From: Wenjunlia vitaminophila DSM 41686
GTDB taxonomy: Bacteria > Actinomycetota > Actinomycetes > Streptomycetales > Streptomycetaceae
Length of the DNA stretch: 64,000 nucleotides
Direction of reading: 5' to 3'
NCBI RefSeq assembly: GCF_000380165.1
Contig: NZ_KB904659.1
Span: forward strand, 36,813-100,812
Part shown: piece by piece, positions 17,726-26,008 of the stretch
How the letters are laid out: every line of letters starts with the position of its first letter
Position numbering within the stretch: the stretch's first letter is position 1
The notes under the pieces: generated by a model
Databases searched by the model: none
Told to the model about the DNA's origin: nothing
Seen by the model: the letters and a program-made list of their open reading frames with translations, nothing else
Program-made: the position numbers and the translations under genes

Positions 17726-18678
17726 GACTCTTGCTCCTGGTGAGGGGAGAGGGCACGGACGGTGCGGGACGGGCTCGGTCGTCCCAGCCGCTCAGCCATC
17801 CACACGCTCGTGGCGGTGAGGCGGCCGAGATCGACGCCGGTGTCGATGCCCAGTCCGGTGAGCATCCACACCAGGTCTTCGGTGGCGAGGTTGCCGGTTG
17901 CGCTCTTGGCGTACGGACAACCACCGAGGCCTCCGGCGGAGGCGTCCACCGTGGTCACCCCGCGCTGGAGGGCGGCGAGGGTGTTCGCCAGGGCCTGGCC
18001 GTAGGTGTCGTGGAAGTGCACCGCGACACGCTCCACCGGGGTGCCGCCGAGGACCAGGGCGTCGAGCAGCGCCGTGACATGCCCCGGGGTGGCGACCCCG
18101 ATGGTGTCACCCAGGCTCAACTCGTCACAGCCGAGCCCCAGGAGGCGGTGGCAGACCTCGGCGACCCGGGACACCGGTACCGGGCCCTCCCAGGGGTCGC
18201 CGAAACACATCGACAGGTAGCCGCGCACCCGTAGCCCCGCCTCCTTCGCCCTGGCGACGACCGGCGCGAACATCGCCAGCGACTCGTCCACGGTGCGGTT
18301 GAGGTTGGCCTTGGCGAAGGACTCCGTGGCACTGCCGAAGACCGCGATCTCGGTGGCGCCCAGAGCCAGCGCGCGGTCGAGCCCGCGCTCGTTCGGGACG
18401 AGCACCGGGAGCCGGACGCCGGCGTCGGCGAGGGCGGTCAGCCGTGGCATCAACTCCTCGGCGTCGGCGAGCTGCGGCACCCATCGCGGGTGGACGAAGC
18501 TGGTGGCCTCGATGGTGGTGAGCCCCGCGGCGGCCAGCCGTTCGATGAACTCGGCCTTCACCTCGACCGGCAGCACCGCCTTCTCGTTCTGGAGCCCGTC
18601 GCGCGGCCCCACCTCGTGGATGCGGACCCGCGAGGGCAGCCCCTCGACCGGCACGGCCATGGGCAGTCCACTGCTCAC
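17722..18678 (-). CDS. hmgL: Hydroxymethylglutaryl-CoA lyase
   Basis: A 318-residue TIM-barrel lyase that splits HMG-CoA to acetyl-CoA and acetoacetate, the last step of leucine degradation. The N-terminal metal/substrate motif GPRDGLQNEK is at about 24-33, and the C-terminal signature GLGGCPYAKSATGN carries the catalytic Cys loop. It starts at a GTG (18678) that overlaps the liuD stop as GTGA, preceded by GGAGGGGAGC, so the two are translationally coupled. It is followed by acdH with another four-base overlap. Confidence 0.93.
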   Translation of the reverse strand: MSSGLPMAVPVEGLPSRVRIHEVGPRDGLQNEKAVLPVEVKAEFIERLAAAGLTTIEATSFVHPRWVPQLADAEELMPRLTALADAGVRLPVLVPNERGLDRALALGATEIAVFGSATESFAKANLNRTVDESLAMFAPVVARAKEAGLRVRGYLSMCFGDPWEGPVPVSRVAEVCHRLLGLGCDELSLGDTIGVATPGHVTALLDALVLGGTPVERVAVHFHDTYGQALANTLAALQRGVTTVDASAGGLGGCPYAKSATGNLATEDLVWMLTGLGIDTGVDLGRLTATSVWMAERLGRPSPSRTVRALSPHQEQES

Positions 18679-20855
18679 CGCTGCTCCCCTCCGGTGGAAT
18701 CCGCGTGCGGAACGACCACGGCGAGCAGCTCGTCCATCGCCACCTGCGCGCCGCTGCTGACGGTGAGCCGGGTGAGGACGCCGTCGTGCGGGGCGGCGAT
18801 GACGTGCTCCATCTTCATCGCCTCGACGACCAGCAGGCCCTGGCCAGCCGTGACCTCGTCACCGACCGAGGCCTTGACCACGGTCACGGTGCCGGGCATC
18901 GGCGCGGTCAGGCTGTCCTCCCCGCCGGTGGCCACCCCGCGCAGCGTGGCCTCAACGGGGTCGTGGGTGCGCACCTGCCAGGTGTCGCCGTCCCGGCCCA
19001 GCCAGTCGCCCCGCTGGTGGAAGGTGTGGGTGACGCCGTCCCAGAGGAGGTGGAGTCGGCCGTCGGTGCCGGCCCGCAACCGGGCGGCCACCGGCGCGGA
19101 CTCGCCCACCGCCACCTCGGCGGAGTCGGCCCTGCCCCGGACCCGTACCGTCATGGGGTCCGCTCCGGCCACCCGCAACTGGTGGACCGTCCAGGCGTCC
19201 TCCCCGATCCGCCAGCCGGTGGGCACGGTGAACGGGTCCGTCCACCCGACGCTGTCCGGCTCCAGCGCGAGCTGCCTGGCCAGTGCCGCGGTGCCCCACA
19301 CCTCCGCGGGGACCCCGGGCTCCACCAGGGCGTCGAGCTCCCGCTCCACCAGGCCGGTGTCCAACTCGCCGGCGACCACATCGGGGTGGGCCAGCAGCCG
19401 GCGCAGGAAGCCGATGTTCGTGGGGACGCCGAGCACCACGGTCTCGGCGAGGGCGGCCCGCAGTCGGCGCAGCGCGGTCGCCCGGTCGGGTCCGTAAGCG
19501 ATGACCTTGGACAGCATGGGGTCGTAGGCGCTGCCCACCTCGGTGCCCTCGACCAGCCCCGAGTCGGTGCGCACATCGGAGCCCTGGGGCTCGCGGAGGG
19601 CGAGGACGGTGCCTCCGGAAGGGAGGAACCCCCGGGAGCCGTCCTGGAGGGACACCGACTCGGCGCACACCCGGGCCTCCACGGCGTGCCCGGCCAGCCG
19701 CACCCGCTCCTGCTCGAGGGGGAGCCGTTGACCAGCGGCCACCCGGATCTGCCACTCGACCAGGTCGAGGCCGGTCACGTACTCGGTCACCGGGTGCTCC
19801 ACCTGGAGCCGGGTGTTCATCTCCATGAAGTAGTACGCCGCCGGGTCCCCCCCGGGAACGATGAACTCCACGGTGCCCGCGCCGGTGTAGCCGCACGCCT
19901 TGGCGGCCCGCACCGCGGCGGCCCCCATCGCCTGCCGGGTCTCCTCGTCCAACAGGACGGAGGGCGCCTCCTCGATGAGCTTCTGGTGGCGGCGTTGCAG
20001 GCTGCACTCCCGCTCGCCGAGGTGCACCACGTGTCCGTGGCCGTCGGCCAGCACCTGGATCTCGATGTGCCGGGGCCGGTCGATCCAGCGTTCCAGGAGC
20101 AGGGTGTCGTCACCGAAGGCGCCGCGTGCCTCACGCCGCGCGGCAGCGATCTCCTCGGGGAGCGCGGACAGGTCCCGCACCAGCCGCATGCCCTTGCCGC
20201 CACCGCCAGCCGACGGCTTCAGCAGCACCGGAGTGCCGATCCGGCCCGCGGCGGCCATCAGCTCGGCATCGCTGAGGCCCGTGCCACTGCTCCCCGGGAC
20301 CACGGGCACCCCGGCCGCCCGCACGGTCTCCTTGGCGCGGATCTTGTCGCCCATCAGCTCCACGGCGTCCGCCGGGGGGCCGATGAAGGTGAGTTGGGCG
20401 TCGGCGCAGGCCCGCGCGAACGCGGCGTTCTCCGCGAGGAAGCCGTATCCCGGGTGCACGGCCTGGGCGCCGGTGCGCCGCGCGGCGTCCAGGAGCCGCT
20501 CCGCCGACAGGTAGCTGAGCGCCGCCGTGGTGGGGCCGATGTGCACCGCGGTGTCGGCCTCCCTGACGTGGCGGGCGTCGACGTCGGCGTCGCTGTGCAC
20601 GGCCACCGAGCGGATGCCGAGGCGGCGCAGGGTGCGGATGATCCGTACGGCGATCTCCCCGCGGTTGGCCACCAGAACGGTGTCGAACAGCCCGGCGCCG
20701 TCTCCCGCTCGCGCGGTGGCGGTGCCCGGAACGCCGGGCGGCGCGTCGTCTCGGGGGCTGTGGACCGCCCCGGGCGGGCTGCTGGTGCTGGTGGGGGCGG
20801 CGGCCGGGCCCACGGGGCCTGACGAGCCGGTGGTACCGGTGTTGGTGCTGGTCAC
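18675..20855 (-). CDS. liuD: Methylcrotonyl-CoA carboxylase, biotin-containing alpha subunit
   Basis: A 726-residue subunit with biotin carboxylase (ATP-grasp, GGGGKGMR motif, HIEIQVLADGHG) at about 50-500, a linker barrel, and a C-terminal biotinyl domain with AMKM; the biotin lysine is near residue 681. With LiuB it would carboxylate 3-methylcrotonyl-CoA. I use the GTG at 20855, 13 bases after the liuB stop with an AGGGG ribosome site; an upstream ATG at 20909 overlaps liuB. The first 50 residues are Thr/Gly/Pro-rich and not part of the fold. In actinobacteria such alpha subunits may also serve acetyl- or propionyl-CoA carboxylase. Confidence 0.88.
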   Translation of the reverse strand: MTSTNTGTTGSSGPVGPAAAPTSTSSPPGAVHSPRDDAPPGVPGTATARAGDGAGLFDTVLVANRGEIAVRIIRTLRRLGIRSVAVHSDADVDARHVREADTAVHIGPTTAALSYLSAERLLDAARRTGAQAVHPGYGFLAENAAFARACADAQLTFIGPPADAVELMGDKIRAKETVRAAGVPVVPGSSGTGLSDAELMAAAGRIGTPVLLKPSAGGGGKGMRLVRDLSALPEEIAAARREARGAFGDDTLLLERWIDRPRHIEIQVLADGHGHVVHLGERECSLQRRHQKLIEEAPSVLLDEETRQAMGAAAVRAAKACGYTGAGTVEFIVPGGDPAAYYFMEMNTRLQVEHPVTEYVTGLDLVEWQIRVAAGQRLPLEQERVRLAGHAVEARVCAESVSLQDGSRGFLPSGGTVLALREPQGSDVRTDSGLVEGTEVGSAYDPMLSKVIAYGPDRATALRRLRAALAETVVLGVPTNIGFLRRLLAHPDVVAGELDTGLVERELDALVEPGVPAEVWGTAALARQLALEPDSVGWTDPFTVPTGWRIGEDAWTVHQLRVAGADPMTVRVRGRADSAEVAVGESAPVAARLRAGTDGRLHLLWDGVTHTFHQRGDWLGRDGDTWQVRTHDPVEATLRGVATGGEDSLTAPMPGTVTVVKASVGDEVTAGQGLLVVEAMKMEHVIAAPHDGVLTRLTVSSGAQVAMDELLAVVVPHADSTGGEQR

Positions 20856-20868
20856 GACGGGATTCCCC

Positions 20869-22530
20869 TCACATCCGGAAGACGCCGTAGCCGGGCGCGG
20901 ACGGGTCACGCTGTGGGATGGGCGCGTTGGCGCACGCGGTCAGGGCGAGGCCGAGCACCGTGCGGGTGTCCATGGGGTCGATCACGCCGTCGTCCCAGAG
21001 CCGGGCGGTGGCGTAGTAGGCGTTCCCCTGGGTTTCGTACTGGGCACGGATGGGCGCCTTGAACTCCTCCTCGTCCTGCGTCGGCCAGGACTCGCCGCGG
21101 GCCTCGAGCTGGTCACGCTTGACGGTGGCGAGCACGGAGGCGGCCTGCTCCCCGCCCATCACCGAGATCTTGGCGTTGGGCCACATCCACAGGAAGCGGG
21201 GGGAGTAGGCCCGCCCGCACATCGAGTAGTTGCCGGCACCGTAGGAGCCGCCGATGACCACGGTCAACTTGGGGACCCGGGTGCAGGCGACGGCGGTGAC
21301 CATCTTGGCGCCGTGCTTGGCGATGCCGCCTGACTCGTACTGGCGACCCACCATGAACCCGGAGATGTTCTGGAGGAACACCAGGGGGATGCCGCGCTGG
21401 TCACAGAGCTCGATGAAGTGTGCGCCCTTCATCGCGGACTCGCTGAACAGGACGCCGTTGTTGGCCACGATCCCCACCGGATGACCGTGGATCCGGCCGA
21501 AGCCGGTGACCAGGGTGGGCCCGTACTCGGCCTTGAACTCCGCGAACCGGCTGCCGTCCACGACCCGAGCGATCACCTCGCGCACGTCGTACGGGGTGCG
21601 CGGGTCCACGGGGACCGCCCCGTACATCCCCGCCGGGTCCACCTGCGGATCTTCCACCGGGGCCACGTCCCACGGCCGTGGCGCTCTGGGCGCGACGGTG
21701 GAGACGATGGTGGAGACGATGCGCAGGGCGTGCTCGTCGTTCTCCGCGAGGTGGTCGGTCACCCCGGAGATCCTGGAGTGCACCTCGCCCCCGCCCAGCT
21801 CCTCCGCGGTGACCACCTCGCCGGTGGCGGCCTTCACCAGTGGCGGGCCACCGAGGAAGATCGTGCCCTGGTTCCGCACGATGACCGCCTCGTCGCTCAT
21901 CGCGGGGACGTAGGCGCCGCCCGCGGTGCAGGAGCCGAGAACGGCGGCGATCTGTGGGATGCCCCGGGCGGACATGGTGGCCTGGTTGTAGAAGATCCGG
22001 CCGAAGTGCTCCCGGTCGGGGAAGACCTCGTCCTGCATGGGCAGGAAGGCCCCTCCCGAGTCCACCAGGTAGACGCACGGCAGCCGGTTCTCCAGCGCCA
22101 CCTCCTGGGCCCGCAGGTGCTTCTTCACCGTCATCGGGTAGTAGGTGCCGCCCTTGACGGTGGCGTCGTTGGCGATCACCATCACCTCGCGGCCGGAGAC
22201 CCTGCCGATGCCGGCGATCACGCCCGCGGCCGGGGCCTGGCCGCCGTACAGGCCGTCCGCGGCGAGCGGGGCGAGCTCCAGGAACGGTGAGCCGGGGTCC
22301 AGGAGGGTGTCCACCCGGTCCCGGGGCAGCAGCTTGCCCCGCGCCACGTGGCGGGCGCGGGAGCGCTCCCCTCCGCCCTGCCGGGCGGCGGCGAGCTTGG
22401 CCCGCAACTCGGCGACGAGCGCGGCATGGGCCTCGGTGTTGCTCCGGAAGGCCGCCGAGGCCGCGTCGGCCGTGCTGCCGAGAACGGGGGCACGGGTGTT
22501 CCCGGGGGCGAGGACGGTCTGCTGTCCCAT
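20869..22530 (-). CDS. liuB: Methylcrotonyl-CoA carboxylase, carboxyltransferase beta subunit
   Basis: A 553-residue carboxyltransferase of the crotonase-like double-domain fold. The acyl-CoA-binding region [20 protein letters not shown] and the biotin-side [20 protein letters not shown] are the signatures of methylcrotonyl-CoA rather than propionyl-CoA subunits. The ATG at 22530 has GAGGAG six bases upstream; the upstream ATG at 22563 lies inside the tandem repeat array. It is the first gene of the operon liuB-liuD-hmgL-acdH. No 3-methylglutaconyl-CoA hydratase (liuC) gene is in the window, so that step must be encoded elsewhere. Confidence 0.92.
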   Translation of the reverse strand: MGQQTVLAPGNTRAPVLGSTADAASAAFRSNTEAHAALVAELRAKLAAARQGGGERSRARHVARGKLLPRDRVDTLLDPGSPFLELAPLAADGLYGGQAPAAGVIAGIGRVSGREVMVIANDATVKGGTYYPMTVKKHLRAQEVALENRLPCVYLVDSGGAFLPMQDEVFPDREHFGRIFYNQATMSARGIPQIAAVLGSCTAGGAYVPAMSDEAVIVRNQGTIFLGGPPLVKAATGEVVTAEELGGGEVHSRISGVTDHLAENDEHALRIVSTIVSTVAPRAPRPWDVAPVEDPQVDPAGMYGAVPVDPRTPYDVREVIARVVDGSRFAEFKAEYGPTLVTGFGRIHGHPVGIVANNGVLFSESAMKGAHFIELCDQRGIPLVFLQNISGFMVGRQYESGGIAKHGAKMVTAVACTRVPKLTVVIGGSYGAGNYSMCGRAYSPRFLWMWPNAKISVMGGEQAASVLATVKRDQLEARGESWPTQDEEEFKAPIRAQYETQGNAYYATARLWDDGVIDPMDTRTVLGLALTACANAPIPQRDPSAPGYGVFRM

Positions 22531-22555
22531 CGCCGGCTCCTCAAGTTCGCTGGTG

Positions 22556-22674
22556 AACGGCATCGTTGACTAAACGGCGTCGTTGGCTGAACGCCGTCGT
22601 TGGCTGAACGGCGTTGTGGGCCGAACGGCATCGTTGGCCGAACGGCGTCGTTGGCCGAACGGCGTCGTTGGCCG
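22556..22674. repeat. Seven 17-base tandem repeats in the liu operon leader
   Basis: Seven head-to-tail copies of AACGGCGTCGTTGGCCG, starting at 22556, 22573, 22590, 22607, 22624, 22641 and 22658. Copies 6 and 7 are identical; copies 1 and 4 have diverged most. Each junction contains AACG-N4-CGTT, a small dyad related to the AACG-N2-CGTT in the TetR operator upstream. The array begins 26 bases upstream of liuB and would lie in its 5' leader. Confidence 0.92.
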
Positions 22675-22827
22675 TATGGCTGTCAGGGCGTGTCCGCTGG
22701 TAACGGCCGACCGGAGGCCCGGGTCACGCCTGTGCGGCGGTGCGGGTGCGTGGTCGGTGCTGCGTGTCGAAGTGCGCGGTCCAAGTGCGTGGTCGAAGGT
22801 GCGAGGTGGTGGTGCGAGAGCGAGGTG

Positions 22828-22868
22828 TTAGTGGTCGTTAACGTCCGTTCAGGTTAACGCACACTAAC
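22828..22868. promoter_or_regulatory. Probable TetR operator between liuB and its regulator
   Basis: A nested set of inverted repeats. Outer arms GTTAGTG (22828-22834) and CACTAAC (22862-22868) enclose the palindrome CGTTAACG (22836-22843), the related half CGTTCAG (22846-22852) and GTTAACG (22853-22859). Such an array, overlapping the likely -35 of the TetR gene and lying upstream of liuB, fits a shared operator for autoregulation and operon control. Confidence 0.7.
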
Positions 22869-22878
22869 TCCGGGTGTC

Positions 22879-22884
22879 TACAAT
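22879..22884 (+). promoter_or_regulatory. -10 element of the TetR gene, leaderless transcript
   Basis: TACAAT (five of six consensus bases) ends six bases before the ATG at 22891, so transcription would start at or next to the start codon. The GTTAACG half-site at 22853-22859 covers the -35 position. No ribosome site is present, consistent with a leaderless message. Confidence 0.65.
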
Positions 22885-22890
22885 GGTCAG

Positions 22891-23532
22891 ATGTCCAGTT
22901 CCGTGACCGACCAGACAGGCGGGACCGACCGGGGTGACGACCGGGCGGACCGCGCTGGCTCGCGCCGTGAGCAGATCCTGCGCGAAGCCGCCCGGCTGTT
23001 CGCCTCCCGCGGGTTCCACGGTGTCGGGGTGGACGAGATAGGCGCCGCCGTGGGGATCAGCGGTCCCGGCCTCTACCGGCACTTCCCGGGCAAGGACGCG
23101 ATGCTGGCCGAGCTGCTCGTCGGCATCAGCGGGCGGCTGCTGGCCGAGGGCCGGCGGCGCAGGGCGGCGGCGGGGGACGCCGGGGACACCCTGGACTCGC
23201 TGGTCCGTGGCCACATCGACTTCGCCCTCGACGATCGGCCGCTGATCACCCTGCACGACCGCGAGCTGGACCGGCTGCGGGACTCCGACCGAAAGCTGGT
23301 GCGGCAGCTCCAGCGCCAGTACGTGGAGCTGTGGGTCGAGGTGGTCCGCGAGGTGCACCCGCACGTGGCGGAGGCCCAGGCCAGGGCCGCGGTGCACGCG
23401 GTCTTCGGGCTGCTGAACTCCACACCGCACAGCGCCGTCCCCCGCGGCGGGGCCGTGCCGGACCGCACCGCGATGGCGGACCTGCTGCACCGGCTGGCCC
23501 TGGGCGCCTTCTCGGCCGTCGGCGGCGAGTAG
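22891..23532 (+). CDS. TetR-family regulator of the leucine-degradation operon
   Basis: A 213-residue TetR protein. The HTH at about 26-72 includes VDEIGAAVGISGPGLYRHFPGKDAML. The C-terminal ligand domain (TLDSLVRGHIDFALDDRPLI onward) resembles TetR regulators of acyl-CoA metabolism found next to acyl-CoA carboxylase genes in actinobacteria. Its divergent position to liuB and the operator array between them make it the likely repressor of the liu operon; the ligand may be an acyl-CoA intermediate, which is inference. The transcript looks leaderless. Confidence 0.88.
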   Translation: MSSSVTDQTGGTDRGDDRADRAGSRREQILREAARLFASRGFHGVGVDEIGAAVGISGPGLYRHFPGKDAMLAELLVGISGRLLAEGRRRRAAAGDAGDTLDSLVRGHIDFALDDRPLITLHDRELDRLRDSDRKLVRQLQRQYVELWVEVVREVHPHVAEAQARAAVHAVFGLLNSTPHSAVPRGGAVPDRTAMADLLHRLALGAFSAVGGE

Positions 23533-23735
23533 CCCCCGCCGGCCGGCGCGGGCCCCACCGGTGAGCGCACCGCGACGCGGTGTATCGTTACTGTCCCCGC
23601 GGCCGTTCCGCGGACTGTCCCGAGGCAAGGGAGGTTGATGAACATGGCCCGCCAGCCAGTTCCTCAGCATGTCCTTGTCCGGGTCGCACGGGGATAACCA
23701 GCGACCCGGTCGTCCAGAACGACCAGGAGCGTCGC

Positions 23736-24251
23736 GTGTCTCCCTTCTTCCGCACCGGTAACGACCTGACCACTGACCGCCTGTTGCTGCGGCCGTGGTC
23801 TTCCGACGATCTCACCGCCGTCCTCGACGGCACCCGACTGCCGCACTGGGCGGAGGACTTCCCCGCCGAGGGAGACCGGGTCATTGCCGGCTTCCTCACC
23901 GAGCGACCCGAGGGCCTGCACGAGTACGGCCACCGCCTGGTCGTCGAGCGGTCCAGCGGGCTGGTCGTCGGGTCCATCGGCCTGTTCTGGCCGCCCAGTG
24001 AAGGCCTGATCGAGATCGGGTACGGCATCGTCGTGTCCCGGAGGGGCCGCGGCTACGCGTCCGAGGCCACCCGTGCCCTCGTGGCGTTCGCCCTGACCGC
24101 ACCCGGTGTGCGCGGCGTGCAGGCACAGACCGATCCTTCCAACCCGGCATCGGTCCGCGTGCTGGAGAAGGCGGGGATGCAGCGCTGCGACGGCGATGCG
24201 TCCGCCGTCCTGCTCCGTTTCCGCACGGCGACGGTTCCGCCCCGCCCGTAG
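23736..24251 (+). CDS. GNAT acetyltransferase, RimJ/RimL-like
   Basis: A 171-residue Gcn5-related N-acetyltransferase. It opens with the LTTDRLLLRPW motif typical of the RimJ/RimL branch. The acetyl-CoA loop reads SRRGRGYASEATRAL, and the C-terminal NPASVRVLEKAGMQ is the usual strand/helix signature. I chose the GTG at 23736, which has AGGAG seven bases upstream; the frame is open to 23580, but that part does not look like the family. The substrate (a protein N terminus, an antibiotic or a polyamine) cannot be told. Confidence 0.85.
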   Translation: MSPFFRTGNDLTTDRLLLRPWSSDDLTAVLDGTRLPHWAEDFPAEGDRVIAGFLTERPEGLHEYGHRLVVERSSGLVVGSIGLFWPPSEGLIEIGYGIVVSRRGRGYASEATRALVAFALTAPGVRGVQAQTDPSNPASVRVLEKAGMQRCDGDASAVLLRFRTATVPPRP

Positions 24252-24337
24252 CCCTCCTGTGGGCAACTCCGCGGTGGGCCGCCGGCACAGGACCACCACC
24301 ATCACCACGAAAACTGACGAACGGACGTCTTCACATC

Positions 24338-24847
24338 ATGAGCCACACGTGGATCACGCGCGCCGAGACCGGCGCCGACATCCCCGCCATTCGTGACATC
24401 GACCTCGCTGCGTTCGAAACCCCCCTGGAAGCCGACCTGGTGGAGGCGCTCCGCGCCGACTCCTCCTGGATCGACGGCCTGTCCGTCGTCACCACGGACC
24501 GGGACGGACGACCCGTCGGCCACGCCCTGCTGACCCGTTGTCACATCGGCGACGCACCGGCCCTGTGCCTGGGGCCCGTGGCGGTGCTCCCCGAGCACCA
24601 GGGCACCGGCGTCGGGTCGGCGGCCGTCCGTGCCGCGCTCGAGGCCGCCGACGGGATGGGGGAGGCCCACGTCGTCGTGCTGGGACACCCCACCTACTAC
24701 CCCAGGTTCGGGTTCGCCCCCGCGTCCCGGTACGGCATCCGGGTGACCATCGACGTGCCGGACGAGGCGCTGATGGCGCTGACCCTGCGTGCCGACCGAC
24801 CGCTCCCCGGCGGAACCATCCGCTACGCGGCGCCGTTCGGCATCTGA
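24338..24847 (+). CDS. GNAT acetyltransferase, YhbS-like
   Basis: A 169-residue N-acetyltransferase. The cofactor loop LPEHQGTGVGSAAVRAAL is at about 88-105, and the following VVVLGHPTYYPRFGFAPAS is the signature of the YhbS group. It lies 86 bases after the previous GNAT gene on the same strand and may be cotranscribed with it. A strong hairpin terminator follows. The substrate is unknown. Confidence 0.85.
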   Translation: MSHTWITRAETGADIPAIRDIDLAAFETPLEADLVEALRADSSWIDGLSVVTTDRDGRPVGHALLTRCHIGDAPALCLGPVAVLPEHQGTGVGSAAVRAALEAADGMGEAHVVVLGHPTYYPRFGFAPASRYGIRVTIDVPDEALMALTLRADRPLPGGTIRYAAPFGI

Positions 24848-24852
24848 CCGGA

Positions 24853-24882
24853 GGGGCGGGGGTGCGGTCGCACCCCCGCCCC
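24853..24882. terminator. Terminator after the GNAT pair
   Basis: A perfect 14-base inverted repeat, GGGGCGGGGGTGCG (24853-24866) and its complement (24869-24882), six bases after the stop codon and between convergent genes. The nominal loop is two bases, so the innermost pairs must open. There is no T-run. Confidence 0.75.
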
Positions 24883-24993
24883 GTCCCCGTACCCCTTGCC
24901 GCCCCCGCCCCGTCCCCGCGCCTCCCGCCTACCGGCACCGGGCCGTTCGGCCGGGGCCGCCCCGGGCGTCGGCGCGGCCGGACGGCGGGCGGA

Positions 24994-25803
24994 TCACTCC
25001 TCGTGGAGCAGCCCCGCGGTGTCCAGCAGGTAGGCGGTCATCGGTGCGTAGAACTGCGGCGGCACGTTGTCGTCCAGCGGTACCACCGCTGCCAGGGTTC
25101 CCTCCGCCTCGCCCAGGAACAGCGCGGGGTCGTTGCAGTCCGCGAAGCCCACCGTGCTGATGCCGCACTGACCGGCGCGGCCCGCCCAGCCGTGGTCGGC
25201 CAGGACCAGGTCCGGCAGCGGCTCGCCGTCCTCCTCCAGCGCGGCCAGGATCGTGGCCATCGGTTCCGGCGAGTGGGTGTGCATCAGACTGCCCTGGCGG
25301 TGGATCATCGCGACGTCGCCCACCTGGCGGATGTCGCCCTCGTCCGCGTAGAGCTTGCGGGACGGCAGCGCGTACAGGGTGCAGCCCACGGCCTTCAACG
25401 CGACGGCCACCGCCTGGTGGACGGGGAGCAGCCCCGCCGGGTGGCCGGTGGCGACCAGCACCCGGTGCCGGCCCTCGGCGGCCTTGCGCAGGGCCACCGC
25501 CATCCGGTCGAGGGCGTCCACGGTCAGCTCGGGATCGATGGTGTCCTGACCCACCCGGTAGTCGGGGTCGGCCACCACGCCGCAGCGTTCCGCCATGACC
25601 GAGAGGACGGCGTGCTCGTCCGTCCAGCGGTCACCGAACTCCAGGCCGAGCCAGTAGTGACGGTTTCCCTCGACCAGTTCCTTGTAGTGCGCGCGGTTGT
25701 TCTCACGGGGAGTGGCCACGTCGCCGGCTATCCGGGTCCTGACCAGGTGATCGATGAGCTGGGTTCGGGTGGGGACGGGGGCGGGGACGGGAGGTGTCGA
25801 CAT
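24994..25803 (-). CDS. Phosphatase-like conserved actinobacterial protein
   Basis: A 269-residue protein I know only as an annotated phosphatase in Streptomyces, without experimental support. Potential metal or phosphate ligands occur in conserved-looking loops: ATGHPAGLLPVH at about 138-149, DLVLADHGWAGRAGQCG in the C-terminal third, and PLDDNVPPQFYAP near the end. There is no signal peptide or membrane segment. The ATG at 25803 (MSTPPVPAP) is the most plausible start, though without a strong ribosome site. It is divergent from the fused ABC exporter; a shared role is possible but unproven. Confidence 0.6.
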   Translation of the reverse strand: MSTPPVPAPVPTRTQLIDHLVRTRIAGDVATPRENNRAHYKELVEGNRHYWLGLEFGDRWTDEHAVLSVMAERCGVVADPDYRVGQDTIDPELTVDALDRMAVALRKAAEGRHRVLVATGHPAGLLPVHQAVAVALKAVGCTLYALPSRKLYADEGDIRQVGDVAMIHRQGSLMHTHSPEPMATILAALEEDGEPLPDLVLADHGWAGRAGQCGISTVGFADCNDPALFLGEAEGTLAAVVPLDDNVPPQFYAPMTAYLLDTAGLLHEE

Positions 25804-26008
25804 GCTGACATTGTCCAACGCCGACGACGATCCCCGGCCGGGCCGCGCCCCACCGCGCGGGTGGCACGCGTCACTTCCTGTCCGCTCCTGTCCGGTCCGC
25901 ACACCGTCCGCCCGGCACGGTCGATCCCGCATCCGGGCCGGTCGGGAATGGAAGGTCCGGTGGACCGGTTGGAGTCCTCGGACGGGTGTGCGGGTACGGA
26001 GGTGGCGG

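Noticed and set aside
22359..22370. GGGAGCGCTCCC core of a CebR box inside liuB
   Set aside because: It is in coding sequence of an unrelated pathway, lacks the outer T/A pair, and is explained by Arg-Glu-Arg-Ser codon choice.
22556..22674. CRISPR array
   Set aside because: The 17-base units are contiguous with no spacers and no cas genes are present; it is a minisatellite.
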